A DNA stretch of 64,000 nucleotides, from assembly GCF_905220565.1 (NCBI RefSeq), contig NC_059415.1:3330001-3394000 (forward strand), written 5' to 3'. Of the stretch, positions 44,892-58,600 are shown piece after piece. The stretch comes from Melitaea cinxia (lineage: Eukaryota > Arthropoda > Insecta > Lepidoptera > Nymphalidae). The notes beneath the pieces are model-generated. The model saw nothing but the letters and a program-made list of their open reading frames with translations, ran no database searches and had not been told where the DNA came from. Both the position numbers and the translations under genes were made by a program. How positions within the stretch are numbered: position 1 is the stretch's first letter; the number at the start of each line of letters is the position of its first letter.

Positions 44892-47800
44892 AAACAAGTA
44901 GAACATTACTTAACTTACGTTTATTTTTATCAATATCTTATTCTAATCGGTAAACGAACAAAATTATCTTAATGTGTTGTTCAATTTGCATTTACATAAT
45001 GATTATAACATATAATAATTAGTATTAAATAAAAAAGAGATTTTTTCCTAATGTTTACGCGAATTTCAGCCATTATAATGAAACAATTTTTTCGGATTTT
45101 ATCGCGGTTTATTCCCTCAGTCACAGTCGTCCCGTGACAAAATTTACTCACATAAAATATGTATAAATCAATTAACTATATATATGTCAAAATTCAACAT
45201 TATTTTATTACGAGGTGATAATTGTGTAAAATGAAATATTCCCGAGTTATAATTATATTTTTCGAAGGCTTAATTATACACAACTGTCATAGAAAAAGAA
45301 GATGAGACAAAAGACAACTGTCAGACAATGAAGGATTGTTTATGACAGAAGAATAGGTTATATTATACCTACAATTTTTACGGTCTTCAAAATTGAATTG
45401 AGATTGTAATCTCGAACGTTTTATCCTTCGAGTCATTTACGTGTTTTGCCACTGTTGGAAGTCATTAATCCAAATAAGCGAATGATTTTTTTTTCTTATA
45501 TTTTTTAATCGTTTCTTTAAACACAGTAATCAAAAGAATCTGCTTCAAAGGAACGACTCCTTTTAAGTAGATTTTTAGTCATCATAATACTCCTTTTTCA
45601 GAAATAAATATATTGATAATATTATATGGAAGTCGGTGAATTAGAGTACCTAATTAATATTTCTTGATATTGTGTGTATTATATAATTTACTAATATTAT
45701 AAACCTGAAGAGTTTTTTTGTTTGTTTGTTTAAGCGCGCTAATCTCAAGAACTACTGGTTCGAATTGAAAAATTATTTTTAAGATGGATAGTCTATTTAC
45801 TGATGAAGAATATAGTATTTTTACTTAAATTAACGCGTATAAAAACGCGGGGCACAATTAGTCTTAATATATTATCTCATTATTTCGTAATTAAGTTTTT
45901 TTTTTCATTATAGAGTTACAATCATTATTTCATGAATATTCTAAGGTTGGCTGGTAAATTATGCAGTAGCGTTACGTTCAACCTTTTTTTGATAGTATTG
46001 TATTGTGCAATTCTCAATTTAAATAACGAAAAAAAAATACATAGCCTTTACGGTTTTATATTGAGTTTTTGTTATTGTTTTTCATAGAGAGATATTTAAC
46101 AGAATTATAATAACTTACCTCGATGAATATATATAACATACAAACTATATTTTTAAGATTTTGAGCTATGCTGATTAGTATAAATAAAGAACGTCAATTC
46201 TTATTGTAAGTGGAGCGAGGATGAGAATAAGTCTTTCCATTCATAAAGACGAGGAGACGAAGAAGGATAAAATAATTTGACAAACAAATTCTACAAGTTT
46301 ATCATATCACTAAATTGGTGTGTAGTTTTAACTATATTGTTGTAAATTCATTGTTATATCTACCATATTTTATTGAATTTAATTAGTTTTAAATTAACAT
46401 GATTAGTATTTACGAATTTAAATAATGAAAAAATGTTAATTTAATTTCAAAATGATTGTTTAATTGAGTAATTATTACAAGGTTATATTGAAGTTAACAA
46501 GTGACTAATTATTTAAAAATAACTAAATTATGGTAAAGTACACGACGAGCTATTTTATAGTTATTCTTACGTAAAGGGTTCTAACGACTTTTATATCAGA
46601 TAAATAGATTTTTCAATCACTTGTGCCTTAAACGGAGCTTTAAAAACAGGCGCTGCACAGACGCTTGTCCACAGACTATAATAGTCTTATATATTCATAT
46701 ATCATGTATGTATTTTGATAAGTACCTACCTAAAAGTTACGGTGTATAAGGAACAGTATAAATACCCAAGTTACGAACTTCCTCTCGATAATGATGAATC
46801 ATATTATTACGAACCAGACAAACAGGCGTTCTAAGAGTCATACGTCAAAACGTACGCAATGAGTTTGTCACTTAATAATAGAAATGGTGAATAATATTTA
46901 TTAATAATATTTGCTTAAAATTTTAATAATATTACACATCATAGCTACTTTTTACTTCTGTTTTATTTTAAAATGTTAACATTTTTTTTACAAGGATTTA
47001 TTAAAATTAGTAAATATAAAGTAAGGACAATTTACGTGATAAACGTTGATATTTAAATAATAGTTTGCACAAAACGTCGTTTGTCGCCTAGTGTTGAAGG
47101 CTGGCAGTCACGCCGCGGAACGTGTCAATGGCACGGTTCCGCAACGATACGGTACGGTGACCGCGAATCAGATTCAGATTTTTTAAATATTTAACAAAAA
47201 CTATAAAAGATAAAAAAATCCTACCAAGATTAAAGCAGGCTTAGGCAAAGCTTATTTGCATAGTAATTTTAGAAATTAAAATTATATTCGTTTTAATACA
47301 TTTATTACAGTTAAAATCAAGCTACCACCGATTCTGAATAATGATTTTGCAGACAAGGATCAACTAGAATGTCCGTAGCTACTCTTTAAAAAAATTGAGT
47401 TGTGAAACACTAAATACGTTTGTTACTCTTTCCAAATAACTACTGAAGAGATTACAATTGAACTTGGTACGTATCTACGCCTGATATCTGATATCTACAA
47501 TAATACATAGGTTAGATTTCATTAAAACTTTCGTTTGGGATCTGATGTTATCTGCGCAAGTAAAAGCTACGCGCAAATAGTAGATAATAACTTTAAAAAT
47601 ATTAAGGAATTTAAAAAAGTGCAGGCATAAATATATCTAAAGCCAGTTTTAATTAGTTAAAGTTATACTTATTTTATGTGTAATATTACTTAGATATAAT
47701 TCTGTATTATCTACACCATATTTTGTAACAATAAAGCAAAATAATTTGTTTATTTGTATCAGTTAATTTTAGGATATTTTGTCTAAGTAAAAAATATATT

Positions 47801-48205
47801 TTGCACTGGAAAGAGTGTAATTAAAAAAGTTATAGGCTGAAAAATAACATTTTATAACTTTTTGGCGCGAAATAATAATAATGATTGTTAACGCAAATTC
47901 CACTGTTGGTCGAGAAAAAAAAACTTGTTAATTGAATAATTATTATTAATTATTTACGTTTTAATTCATAATTAACTAAGAATTAATAATGTATTTAATG
48001 AGAGTAAAACGTTTAATTTTTTTTAATTACGTATAAGTTTGAATAAACATGAGATTCTATGTAAAAATATTTCATTGTCTCACTGTTAATAGGTATACTA
48101 TTTAATAATATTTTCTTAAGAAATATAATCGGCTGTGGAAACAATTTTTTATTAAAGTAATTTTAAAGTAAAAATAATTAAATATTAATGAATAGTTGTA
48201 TGACT
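44892..48205. other. AT-rich stretch with one Helitron remnant
   Basis: A decayed Helitron at about 45,688-45,862 has 'actaatattataaacctgaagag', 'gcgcgctaatctcaagaact' and ends 'cggggcacaattag'. A GC-richer patch is at 47,090-47,165 ('cacgccgcggaacgtgtcaatggcacggttccgc'). No gene recognised. Confidence 0.5.
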
Positions 48206-48212
48206 AGTACTA

Positions 48213-48385
48213 TGCTGTGTAGTTACGGCATTAAAGAATATAGCCACCTCTCTTCCCGTGGGTATCGTAATGGCGACTAAGGGATAACACAGTTCCACCA
48301 CTACCTTGGAACTTAAAAAGCCGACATTGGCGGGATAACCATCCAACTGCTAGGAGGCGATGCGAAAGGCTGATATGATGATGTG
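48213..48385 (+). mobile_element. SINE-A copy with internal deletion
   Basis: Begins tatgctgtgtagttacggca and ends 'cgatgcgaaaggctgatatgatgatg', but the middle, from the tctcggcc region to the 'tccagcag' region, is missing. Possible target-site duplication 'gactagt' on both sides (48,202 and 48,388). Confidence 0.6.
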
Positions 48386-49202
48386 ACGACTAGTTGTATC
48401 TCGCGGTGTCACTCGCGTAATTTCCTATTCCGTGGAATTGTCGGGATGAAAAGTAGTTTATACGTTATTCTGAAGATCCAATTATCTACTTACTAACTAC
48501 TGTTACGCTTAATTACAATCAGTTCAATAGCTTTTGTGTGAAAACATACCAAGCACCTGTTGTTTTTAAAAACTTTAAGCTATTATAATATCTATTAATT
48601 TATTTTAATCTACCAGCGGTAGTTATATTAGTTGTGTTTACTAATTATATCAGAAGGAAAAGCCCTCTTATAGACCTCATTTTTGAAAAAAAAACAAGGA
48701 TAATGATATTTCTTCAAAGCTCGATTAACTTAAAACATTGTTTCACTAGAGTTTAAGACTATGAAAAAGTTGAATATAGCAATCGAATCAGCGTTAAGAG
48801 TAGAAGTCTAAACTAATATAATAGACGAAGAGATTAGTTCCTTTACTTTAATCGGTAAACTTATGAATTAATATTGTAATTCCTTTACAATTAGAAAATG
48901 ACACGAAGACTAACATAGGCTATAAAACAACATATTGGATCTTATAACAGCGTAATACCTAGTTGTATACATGTCATCATAGTTGAAGCCGCGCAAGATC
49001 TAGTAATATAGTGTATTCAATAATATGTTTATTGGTTTACAAGACAAGTTGTAGTAAGAATATGGGATCTAGAAATATTTCTTGTTAATTAAAATTCTTA
49101 TATGCACGTAATATATGTAAGTATAACTTATTTTTAATTCATGTAATGTAAATATAAATATTGATTGAGAGAAAATTCAATATAAACTTTCAAAGTACTT
49201 AC

Positions 49203-49487
49203 AAAAAACCGGTCCTGTACTCGCGAAACTCGTAAAGATTTCTACACACAACAATCCCCAACAAAAATAATTTCACATTAAAACTACTTCACACGTTACA
49301 CAGTACCGGTCCACAATTATAATAAATAAATTAAGACTGTTACAATACGTTAATAATATAAACAAATCAATTTATGACTCTTTATAACGTTTTATTGTAG
49401 TTTTAAAACTTTTAAATAAATGTTCGTCGATTTTGTCGTTTGAATCGACACCCAACTCCCGCGAAAGTATGTTGCGACTGACAAGTT
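49203..49487 (-). promoter_or_regulatory. Candidate promoter and 5' UTR exon of the FRRS1-like gene
   Basis: The minus strand has an insect-type initiator TTGTCAGTCG at about 49,484, a moderately GC-rich unique stretch, and a donor-like GTAAGTAC starting at 49,202. The FRRS1-like gene needs a non-coding upstream exon, because an acceptor ends 12 nt before its ATG, and no better candidate was seen in 15.4-49 kb. This link is inference: it could equally be an unrelated promoter or chance, and it implies a 34-kb intron. Confidence 0.3.
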
Positions 49488-49959
49488 GACGAGACGATAC
49501 AGTGTTGCTATACTCTGAAAACTGGTCTGGCGTTCTTCAATTAAAAAATGTTCCCATATTTTTATTTAGTCATATACATACACTTCTAGTATTGAACAAA
49601 TAAGTACTTTCATAATATAATCTTTTAAATACTTTTATATTGTAATTATTACTAATAATGCACGGCTAAAGAGTTTTGTTTTTACTTACTGGTTTGAGGA
49701 CTTGACTGATTATCGTAGAGAGTTATTGGCTGTATCATGCTATGACTAATAGTAGCGGTGCATCAATAAAAAATATCCAAAAGCTATGCCGACCGTTAGT
49801 ATTACATAATATATACAACACTAAACTATGTTTATTTTGGTTGTATCAAGTGTTCAAAGTAGCGGGTGGAAGCTAGCAATTCTAGAAATGAATTTACTGT
49901 TCGTCAGAAGTTTTATCTATGGCATTTAATCCGTAATAGCCTTCAGTGTTAGTGAAACT

Positions 49960-50153
49960 CATCATTTCATCATCATCATTTCAGCCGATCACAGACCACT
50001 GCTGGACATAGGCCTTCATAAGTTCACGCCATTTATCGGTCGGCTTTGGGTGGCGGTGGAACTGTGTTATCCCTTAGTCGCCTCTTACGACACACACAGG
50101 AAGATAGTGGGTGGCTATATTCTTTACTACCGTAGCCACATAATAGTGTCAGT
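49960..50153 (-). mobile_element. SINE-A copy, minus orientation, internally shortened
   Basis: Starts (catcat)n then 'tttcagccgatcacagaccactgctggacataggcctt' and ends 'ctttactaccgtagccaca'. 'agtgaaact' appears on both sides, a likely target-site duplication. Confidence 0.65.
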
Positions 50154-50974
50154 GAAACTGACAGAAACAAATTCTCCTATTAATAAAAGCGAAAGAAAAG
50201 TCGTAAGAAGATAGGCCGTTGTGATTTGTTCAATCGACGGTGATGACGGTCTCGTGAAAAAAGTCGTAAGCGCCATACAAAGCACGTCATTTACGCGCTT
50301 CGAGTAATGTATTCTATTACATTATCTCTTACACGTTTATGTATTTGTTTCTTTACCGTGACGCATTTTCGTTTCATCGAGTTTCAAATCACGATTCTAA
50401 AGAAGTTTTACTTCAAAAATAGTGGAGATTTCTTTAACTGGCAGCACTGGTCAGAGGAATGACCGGCCGGCTAGAAGTAACGGCATTGGGTAAAAGATGA
50501 AAGTGGGGATTTATGGGTTTCATTCAAAGTACACTTACAAAGCTACAAAGTTACAAACGTCTGTAGTGGTTTTTACGCCAGAATAGATGAATCAGAATTT
50601 AAAAATTAACTCTCAGTAAGTAGAGTGGGTTTTTATGCTGCAATCAAGTTCAATTAATTCCAATTTTATTGTTAAGCTAATATCCTCCTCATTCGACACA
50701 TTGGCGCAGTTGTCATAGACAAATGTTTGTACAGGTATATAGGTAGTTGTACTGATGTTTTTAGTGGTCTGGGCATTTGTGATTATCAACATTTGATATA
50801 AGTTAGTAAAAACATTACAGTAAAGGCAATAAAATTGATTAAAAATTAAAACTGACAACATTTACGTAACTATGCAGTATAAATAACAATATAATGATAC
50901 AATAAAACTAAGTACTTAATATATTTATAAAATGTAAATAAGAGAATGAAAAAAAGGACACTGAAACAAACTGG
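50154..50974. other. Intergenic stretch, no gene
   Basis: A SINE-C scrap near 50,690-50,780 ('cattggcgcag', 'tttttagtggtctgggcatttgtg'). Nothing coding recognised. Confidence 0.5.
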
Positions 50975-52528
50975 ACAATAAATGAAACACATATGTATTT
51001 TATTTCACTGATATAATTTTGTACAAATAACGGCGTATAATACATCGGACAGGTCTCACATACAAAACTAATACTAGACAAGCTAATCGTATGTCACAAG
51101 ATCTAAGTAAAAATAATCCTTACACAATCTACGAAACCGAGGTAAAAATTGAGATCATTATTCACTTGTTAAAAATAAAAATACGTGTTATCAAATTTTC
51201 TGTTGTACAAAAAATTTATAAATAAAGTGATTAAACAACGTTGCCTCTTTCACCTTCATTTATTTCCAGATTAAATGTAAACAATAACAAAATGGCTGCG
51301 GATTCATTTAAAGTTGTTTCATTCATTTACGAAAATGCAACATTATTGTATAAATATATGATTGATAACTTATTGTTCATTTAAAGCAATATAAAAGAGA
51401 CCATAACGAAGATATGTTATTATATAAATAATTTTAGAACCCTGTGAAGTATCTAATTGACAAAATTATCGGTAAAAATTAAACGCCCATTACGGGAAAC
51501 GTTGGATAATTTTCTTCTCAATTTGAACATAAATTGATTCGTAAGTTGTTTATTGTTTATATTGGTCTGAATGCTCGTTACACTTTGATACATCACAAAT
51601 CTTTACACTAAAATTAAATCGGATATTAATTATCTATATGATTCTTTACAAAACAATCGTTTTTATATGATCCAGATAATAAAATATGAAACAACACTAT
51701 GTAAATACATATAAAGCGCATTTGAAATTACTCTACGAGATATATAATGTTCTATTACATTAATATGACTAGAATGGTGCTAAGTTTTGTTTGTTTCGTA
51801 TTCAGACAAGCAATCCACGCGAAAACAAAGCAAGTTACACATAACACGTAATGTAAAAGCTCATTAATTTATGTATTTTAATGCTATTCTCATTATTTGC
51901 TACTTACGTTCTTCTAACACCACGTCCATATGAAAATTCCGATATACAAACGCTATGTAATGTGTACTTAGACTATTTTATAAATACACTCTCATCGTAA
52001 CAAATCGTGACGAACTATATTAAACGATACTTAAATTTACATAACTAAAGACGCGTGCAAATTACTTGTACGACTAGAATTTAATTTTAACATTACAAAT
52101 AGTATTTTTTTTCTCATATCTACTAGATAGTAAAGCACTTCGAAAAGTTCCATTATTCATGGAAAATCAATAAGAGGGAGATAAAATTAATAAAAGAGAT
52201 AGAAAAAATACGGAAGAGTGGAAGTATTAATGTAATTTTCAGTTTTTTCTAAATTGACTAATTTTTTCGTATAAAATACAAGCTAGCAAGTAACTTGATA
52301 GTTACATTGACATTGTACACTAATATTGTGTGTTTATTGCCTCCGATTTTATTATACTGATATGTTGAGTTCGGAGTTTTAGAGTAACATAATTCATACA
52401 AAACAGAAGTCACACTGTTGAATATAATTTACAAACAATGGGTTCAAATGAAACATAAATAAATGAATGTGTTGATAATTCATGTATTTGATGTTTAATT
52501 TAAATGAATCGGGTTCATTTAAATCTTT
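50975..52528 (-). other. Probable 3' UTR of the laminin-G gene
   Basis: About 1.5 kb of unique AT-rich sequence follows the TAG stop at 52,531-52,529. A poly(A) signal AATAAA lies on the minus strand at 51,004-50,999, so cleavage would be near 50,975-50,990. No repeat was recognised in this stretch, unlike its surroundings. Other AATAAA-like hexamers exist, so the end is tentative. Confidence 0.4.
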
Positions 52529-52689
52529 CTATGGCGAGCATCGTCCCACGTTGTTTGTGATAGTGTGAGGCAATTTAGATAGTGATAAAGGAATATCGAA
52601 ATCTCCGCTAAGTGATATTTGCGAGACGCATCCAATCAAACCGTTCTTGTATTTGCCCATCGTATTCATTTCTATAGCTGGCAAACCGC
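52529..52689 (-). CDS. Laminin-G gene last exon (LG2 end, stop)
   Basis: 161 nt with acceptor TTTTCTTTCAG. Encodes GLPAIEMNTMGKYKNGLIGC, VSQISLSGDFDIPLSLSKLP and NNVGRCSP, then TAG. The two Cys close LG2; the protein ends two residues later. Confidence 0.9.
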
Positions 52690-55600
52690 CTGAAAGAAAA
52701 TTCGTAATTAGTTGAGAGTATGAAGAATTGCTGTTTAAATTTGAATAATTATACATATTTTTCTAATAATGAAATATACAGTTAATCTCAAATAAGAATG
52801 TTACTATCATTCTTAAAAATGTGTTTGGTTTACTTATGAAACAAAAATATATGAATAATACATATGTGATATGATGCATATATTTCTTTATCAGCGACAG
52901 CTATATTTCCGGGATTTCGTTATTCCGTCAGTCAACGGAAATGAAGTACTTTTCAATTCTTATCCTTACTGTCAAATTGTTAAATAAAAAAAGAAAGTTT
53001 TGACAGGGTTAACTATGACACACTAAATTATTGATAGCCACATCAGATAAGCATGCGGCTCATATAATTTTTTTAAATCTAAACTAGTAATAGTTAATAA
53101 TTTTCATTTGACGAATATATCCGTTAATATTTGGAAAATCCAAAAATGCACGCCTCCACCCTAGTACCTCCCTCTAGTAGCTTGTTCAGGAACTAATGAT
53201 CAACTATACAACGATTATAAGTTCGATTAGTTGATTTCGTTCTTGCAAATAATCACAGATGGCTCTGATTCTCTAATATTACATAGATATTTTGTTATGG
53301 TAGAAACTAAAAATATTTATTGTAAAAAAAAATAATAATCTTATAACCTTAATATGAATTCAATAGGCTTCTTATTCAATAGGTTTTTGACATTATAAAA
53401 AAATAGCTTATTTCGTCAAGTACTCGCGTTATTTTGTCATCCGATCATCTAAAATGTTGACGTTGTTATTTCAAATAATATTTAATTTATAGTTTGATGT
53501 TTATTTTATATTTTATGCCATATTAATGCATCGTTATAATAATATACGGGTTTTAGAGTAAGCGCCGTGTTTTCCATATTGTGAGAGTAAAGTACAGCCG
53601 GAGGCGTGCAAAATACATACAGAAAATACAAACTGACTGTACTTTTTGACACTCACACATAGTACTGTTTTGTACAAGTTAGACGCACACATAACACTTT
53701 GCAATAAGATATATTTAAGCAACTGTTTCATGTACTAATAGACACATATATTTACCTATATAAAGACCGTTTTCTGTGTTTAATTGTTTCAGTTTTCCAG
53801 GTGAAATTTTACCGACGGAACCTAAACCGTCCACTTCGAGAACACCCGCTTGTCTGTTTCTGTAAAAAATAATAACAATAATTCAATATACTTATATCTA
53901 AGCATTATAACGTAACGTTGACAGCTAAATTATTACTACAATACGAGTATTTGTGAGTTTTTACGTAGTTATCTAGAATCAATAAAACATTTTATAGTTA
54001 TGTATGTGTATGTGTTGAGTTTAAAAAAAAACATAGTTTTCACATCAGTTTTAAAAGGGTTATCGTACATATATTGAAATGAGTTCTGTATTATTTACTG
54101 TAAGGGCTTCCAATAATATATGTATGTGACCATATCCTTTGAAAATATAGGCGTAAGATATCATTACTTACCTCGTAGCTCTTGCTCGATGCCATAATCC
54201 ATCGTCAACTTTTGTGTGATTGGCTATTATAACCACTTCGCCGCTACCTAAGTCATACCTGAAAATAATTTTGTGTTGCAATAAAATAATCAGAAACCAG
54301 AATACGTAATTAAGAATGTTCTATCTCTGTTTTCCTTTCGATAGAAATTTCTAATCATTGTCGTCAATACCTTACTCATATATTACTATAGTACCTTAAT
54401 TTACTTGCATTGGAAACATACATGTTCCCGTTTCAATGAAAGACGATTATATTTCGTTGTAATGCGTCCTGTATCTAGAATATCAAATATGATAAGTTGA
54501 CAAAATATAATATTTACGCTATATTTTAATGTAATTTTTATCGTTCGGTGTATTAACAGTAGATAATTAGTAAAAATGTTCATTCAACTTTAACTTTGTC
54601 AGTCAACTTTGGTGTGATAAGTTATTTTTACCACGGCACTTCAACAAGAGACCGTTCCGTACCTGAACACCAGCACGCCGTCCTCCACGGCGAGCGCCAG
54701 GAAGTCCCCGCTCCACACGAGCAGACACGCAGTACCACTTCAACAACAGACCGCTCCGTACCTGAACACCAGCACGCCGTCCTCCACGGCGAGCGCCAGG
54801 AAGTCCCCGCTCCACACGAGCAGACACGCAGTACCACTTCAACAAGAGACCGCTCCGTACCTGAACACCAGCACGCCGTCCTCCACGGCGAGCGCCAGGA
54901 AGTCCCCGCTCCACACGAGCAGACACGCAGTACCACTTCAACAAGAGACCGCTCCGTACCTGAACACCAGCACGCCGTCCTCCACGGCGAGCGCCAGGAA
55001 GTCCCCGCTCCACACGAGCAGACACGCAGTACCACTTCAACAACAGACCGCTCCGTACCTGAACACCAGCACGCCGTCCTCCACGGCGAGCGCCAGGAAG
55101 TCCCCGCTCCACACGAGCAGACACGCAGTACCACTTCAACAAGAGACCGCTCCGTACCTGAACACCAGCACGCCGTCCTCCACGGCGAGCGCCAGGAAGT
55201 CCCCGCGCGGCGCGGCGCGGCCGCTCCACACGAGCAGACCGCGCGCCGACACGCAGCGGAAGCGGATGTTGATGTCCAGCGTGTAGCTTAGCAGTCTGCG
55301 GACAGGTCACGATTCAATATTTTGTAATTTGTTTCGATTTATTGAAGTAAATCTCCTTTACGCACGCCCGACTTGGGCAGACGATGGGGAAGAGGCGCAC
55401 GGAAGTTGAGAGGGAGATATAAGTTAGTGAAGATAGAAAGAGAGAGAGTTACGTTTCGTATATTACTGTAAAGACAACTAAAGAAGTTTTACTTCAGTCG
55501 TATGGTCTGCCGTGTGGTTACGGTAGTAAAAAATATAGCAACCCTCTCTCTTCCCGTGGGTATTGTAAGAGGCGACTACGGGATAACACAGTTCCATTAC

Positions 55601-58600
55601 CACCTTGGAACTTAAAAAGCCTACCGATGGTAGGATAACCATCGTCTTTGGTGCGATAAAGCCAGCCCGCCGCGGTCATCAACTCGCCTGCCCAGCGCGG
55701 TAACTATGGGCTAAACACATGAGTTCACACCATTTTGGCGCGAACTTGTGGGAGGTCTATGTCCAGCCAATGAACTGCGATAGGCTCAAGTATGTTTTAG
55801 TACGCAAATTATCGTACAAGTAATCGAAATATTCAATATGTGTATGACACATGAAATCTTATATATAAAATTTTCGTGTCACAATATTAGTTACCATACT
55901 TCTCTAAAACGAAAAACAGTTTTGTGTGCATATTGGGTAGATCTGAGAATCGGCTAACATCTATTTTTCATACCCCTAAGTTATAAAGGGGGGGGGGGGG
56001 ATTAAGGGGGTTAATAACGTATGTGGTTACGTTTGCAGGGTCAGCTAGTAATAAATATTTTCATAAGGAAATTGATAAAAAATACCTTTTCATCGTCTCT
56101 TCATCATCAATATGAATGAAACTGTCCTTCCCACTGAAACTAGGGTACGTGTTAGTATCGCCCCAGTTAATTTCATTTGTATCCAAGTATTTCACTTGCA
56201 TGTACGTCTGACCATCATAAACTGGACCCTCGGTCATAATATCATTTTTCTTTTCAACATCATTCTGCATATACTGGTATTTCTTGCTTGGTACGTATTT
56301 CTTCTTTTTGTATTTATCTATATGATAATGAGGGGAATGCTTTTTTGATTTCACTTTGTGGTATTTCATTTTGAAGCCCTTTTTCGCGACGATTGAATGA
56401 TGAATTTCATTTTCAGAAACGTTTTGAATTGGCATGTGATCCAAAATTTCTTTACACAATGTGTCACTGTAAAATATGATGACATAAATCAAATCAATTT
56501 TCAGTCACTCCATGAATCATAAGCTCATCGATTCATTTAATTGCAAATAAATGAAAGCAGTCAAATTAATTGATATTGATTTAATTAATTATTGTTTTAT
56601 GTATGTTTCTAGTAATGTTTTAATAATTAATTTTACATAAATATTAATACGTACGTGCAGGTATCATTATGTGGCTCATCACAATTGTCAACATTGACAC
56701 CTCCAAGCGCTGACGATACCACGGAAAGTTCTTCATCATTTATCACTAGCTAAAATATTCAAATACAAAGGAAACTTAACATGTTTACGTATTTATATAT
56801 ACATTTTATTGCTTTGCCGTTATTGTACTGTTCTTATAAATAAAAACCAAGAAAAAATTTATATTCATATTGTTAAGGACACACAAAGAAACTAGCGTCA
56901 TCTAGCGGCAACTGTTGAAACCACACAAAGACAGCGATAACATGAAACTCTCTACTCAATACTAGATGGCGTTAGAGGTACTACTGTGGAACTATACAGA
57001 AGTATAGTCTCGAAAGCCGGGTACACGCGTGAACTTTCCAGAATGGTCTGGGCCTCGTGTCGGCCGATATAAATAGCCGCAGGGAGGCGAGCGAGTACAG
57101 TTCAGTTTGAGCGATCTTCGAGGCGACTTCAAGAGTGAAAACTAGTGATCAAGAGTGATACCAGCGAAACCTACGACATTGGCTACGACTGAGGACATCG
57201 TGAGTGCTTAGTGTTTGAACTGAGTGCTTAGTGTTTGAACCTAGTGCTTTGCGTTGGACCTAGTGCTAGTGAATAAAGTCTTGAAAAGAGTCAGCAGGTC
57301 TTTCTCTCCAAATCCTTCGAACCCTAGCACGTAACAACTGGTGTCGGAAGTGAGATTTGGAGATGCCATTGACTCCGAGAGAAGACTTCAAGGACTTCAA
57401 GGACGTCAGGACAAGGGCACAACGAGCTGCGGAGGCCACACCTACCGTGGACCAAGCCCCGCCCACTGACCCCGCCTATCATGCCCCGCCCACTGACCAC
57501 GCCCCCAGGCCCCGCCCACTCGGGCTCAGGCCCCGCCCACTCAGAGTCAGGCCCCGCCCACTCGGGCTCAGGCCACGCCCACTTTGTCTCAAGCCCCGCC
57601 CACTGGATCCGCCCAGCTTACCACGCCCACCAGCGACACCGTAGCTTCTACAGACTCTCAAGTGGCTCTTCAATTAGGAAGTTTGATTAGATTAATAGAG
57701 CAACAAAAGGCTGAAATTCGTGGTGCTTTGCAAGAATCACAAGAGCAACAAAAGGCTGAAATTCGTGCTTTGCAAGAGTCACAAGAGCAACAAAAGGCTG
57801 AAATTCGTGGTGCTTTGCAAGAATTACAAGAGCAACAAAAAGAGCTCCAAGAAAAAACGCTTTGGGCTGTAAAAGATGTTAGTGACGCGGTGACTAAGCT
57901 TCGAAAAGATGTCGAGGTAGTGGAAGAACGAGTTACCGGGTTAGGATTGGATCTTAAAAATGTGAAAACCGGCCTCACTGAACTACAGAAGAGAGTAGTA
58001 CGCCTTGAAACCATGAGAATTGCGATGTCCAGTGGAACTACCGTGCCATGCGTTGCCATGGGGCAAGGAGCAAAAGTGGAAGTACCTCCATACGGACGGC
58101 ACTACTTCGTGGAACGCTTATCGTCGACATTTCCAGACTGTTGCTACTGCCAACGGATGGACGGAAGGACAATGCCTGACTGCTCTCACTGTTGCGCTCA
58201 GGGGGCAAGCTTTGTCGGTTTTGGAAGCACTGCCACATACGAAAAATGGGTTCCAAGACTTGATGGAGGCGCTTGAATCCCGATACGGGGATCGACATCT
58301 GGAGCACGTGTTCCGTGCCCAACTGCGTGACAGAGTTCAACGCCCAGGAGAAGGACTACAACAATGGGCGTTGGAAATCGAAAAACTCGTCAGGAAGTCA
58401 TACCCTGGAGCCGACACCAAGATGGTTAACACGAATATTGTTCAAGCATTTGTCGACGGAATCAAAGACCTGGAGGTCAGAGCTGCAGTGAGGCTTCGCC
58501 ACCACACCTCGTTAAAGGAAGCATTGGCGCATGCTTTGGAGGTCGAGGCTGTTCGCCATGACATACGGCAGACCCATAAGATCCGTGAGGTCTCTGAGGA

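Noticed and set aside
54637..55157. Regular repeats resembling a CRISPR array
   Set aside because: Units are contiguous 99-bp copies without unique spacers, derived from an exon, in a eukaryotic gene.
54596..55310. Long open frames (about 231 and 235 codons) on both strands
   Set aside because: They arise because the 99-bp repeat is a multiple of three. The real coding frame on the minus strand is the third one, which belongs to laminin-G exon e and is spliced out of the array.
57441..57610. Repeated 'ggccccgcccact' as a cluster of GC-box promoter elements
   Set aside because: It lies inside the gypsy gag frame and encodes a Pro/Arg-rich repeat. A regulatory role cannot be excluded but is not supported.
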